From Gammaproteobacteria bacterium (GTDB lineage Bacteria > Pseudomonadota > Gammaproteobacteria > Pseudomonadales > Cellvibrionaceae), in contig JAGKWY010000195.1 of the NCBI GenBank assembly GCA_021151625.1, positions 1 through 6,965 of the forward strand: DNA of 6,965 bases, written 5' to 3'. Of this stretch, positions 6,745 through 6,965 are shown piece after piece; position 1 is the stretch's first letter, and each line of letters opens with the position of its first letter. Position numbers and translations under genes: made by a program. The notes beneath the pieces are model-generated. The model was given only the letters and a program-made list of their open reading frames with translations, made no database searches and was not told where the DNA came from.

Positions 6745-6769
6745 AACCGCAGGGCGCAGTTCTGCGGTT
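6745..6769 (+). terminator. Hairpin downstream of pgi, weak terminator candidate
   Basis: AACCGCAG (6745-6752) pairs perfectly with CTGCGGTT (6762-6769) around a nine-base loop, 39 bases after the pgi stop. Only TTT closes the stem on its 3' side, so termination would be partial at best and read-through into edd is plausible. Confidence 0.4.
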
Positions 6770-6822
6770 TGTACTGCCGAGAGACAACAATATCAACGCG
6801 CCGGGCAACGTATCCGGTGCTA

Positions 6823-6841
6823 TGTGCGAGTGGTTCGCACA
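6823..6841 (+). other. Hairpin in the pgi-edd spacer
   Basis: TGTGCGA (6823-6829) and TCGCACA (6835-6841) form a perfect 7-bp stem with a GTGGT loop, 40 bases before the likely edd start. No T-tract follows, so it is not a terminator. It may be an operator half-site pair, an mRNA leader structure or an RNA-processing site. Confidence 0.4.
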
Positions 6842-6880
6842 GACTTCACAGGCAAATAGCTTGTGCCAGGTACAGACCCA

Positions 6881-6965
6881 ATGAGCAATGGTATTCCCAT
6901 GACTGACGTGTTAACTACAGATCCAAGACTTGTCGAAATTACCGAGCGCATTATCGCGCGCAGTA
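6881..6965 (+). CDS. edd: Probable 6-phosphogluconate dehydratase, 3' partial (N-terminus only)
   Basis: Only about 28 codons are present before the window ends. The segment DPRLVEITERIIARS matches the N-terminus of Edd (E. coli begins with NPQLLRVTNRIIERS), the Entner-Doudoroff enzyme that turns 6-phosphogluconate into KDPG and carries an Fe-S cluster. Two in-frame ATGs are possible: 6881 (AGG ten bases upstream) and 6899 (no clear binding site); an in-frame stop at 6857-6859 bounds the start. It follows pgi on the same strand after a 174-base spacer, consistent with a shared sugar-metabolism locus, though the spacer is long enough for its own promoter. The related dihydroxy-acid dehydratase IlvD is less likely given this N-terminal pattern. 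Catalytic residues lie outside the window. Confidence 0.7.
   Translation, partial: MSNGIPMTDVLTTDPRLVEITERIIARS

Noticed and set aside
6769..6876. Promoter boxes for edd (TTGTAC 6769-6774 with TATCAA 6791-6796; TTCACA 6845-6850)
   Set aside because: Each pair has a weak partner or wrong spacing, so none is better than chance.
1..6965. CRISPR array, insertion sequence, tRNA or rRNA
   Set aside because: No regularly spaced repeats, transposase frame, terminal inverted repeats or tRNA/rRNA-like sequence were seen on either strand.

Overview
The window suggests a mid-GC gammaproteobacterium, most likely of the Cellvibrionaceae type. This is inferred from the mix of a PpnN (YgdH) with DUF4478/DUF3412-type flanks, a gammaproteobacterial Pgi followed by an Entner-Doudoroff dehydratase, a Pseudomonas-type carboxylesterase, and an exported DUF1552-type protein. 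I could not run a taxonomic search, so the lineage is provisional.

Layout. (1) Positions 1-1240, plus strand: a DUF1552-like exported protein with a Tat-type signal, cut by the left edge, followed by a convincing intrinsic terminator (1311-1358). (2) Positions 1241-1558: an intergenic stretch between converging genes, rich in hairpins. (3) Positions 1559-2699, minus strand: ppnN, broken. A stretch of about 75 codons that should hold the PGGxGTxxE nucleotide-binding motif is missing, and the two remaining halves are in different frames. (4) Positions 2875-3540, plus strand: an intact alpha/beta-hydrolase carboxylesterase. (5) Positions 3546-4646, minus strand: an intact cytoplasmic GH84-like beta-N-acetylglucosaminidase (O-GlcNAcase fold), converging on the esterase with 5 bases between the stops. 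(6) Positions 4647-5198: a 552-base gap holding a possible 44-residue basic ORF on the minus strand and the pgi leader. (7) Positions 5199-6706, plus strand: pgi, also broken. The proper start and ribosome binding site are present, but about 50 codons are missing after the fifth codon and the rest is out of frame. (8) Positions 6881-6965, plus strand: the first codons of a probable edd (6-phosphogluconate dehydratase), cut by the right edge.

How the genes fit. pgi and edd are central sugar metabolism genes (glucose-6-P/fructose-6-P interconversion and the Entner-Doudoroff pathway). The GH84 enzyme could release GlcNAc, which feeds fructose-6-P, but no GlcNAc kinase or deaminase is present, so that link is only suggestive. 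PpnN is a nucleotide-salvage enzyme.

The most striking point is that two well-conserved housekeeping genes, about 3.3 kb apart, each carry the same kind of lesion: a clean out-of-frame internal deletion of roughly 150 to 230 bases. This could reflect real gene decay, but an assembly or sequence error is at least as likely. I found no mobile element, CRISPR array, tRNA or rRNA, and no convincing new multi-gene system.
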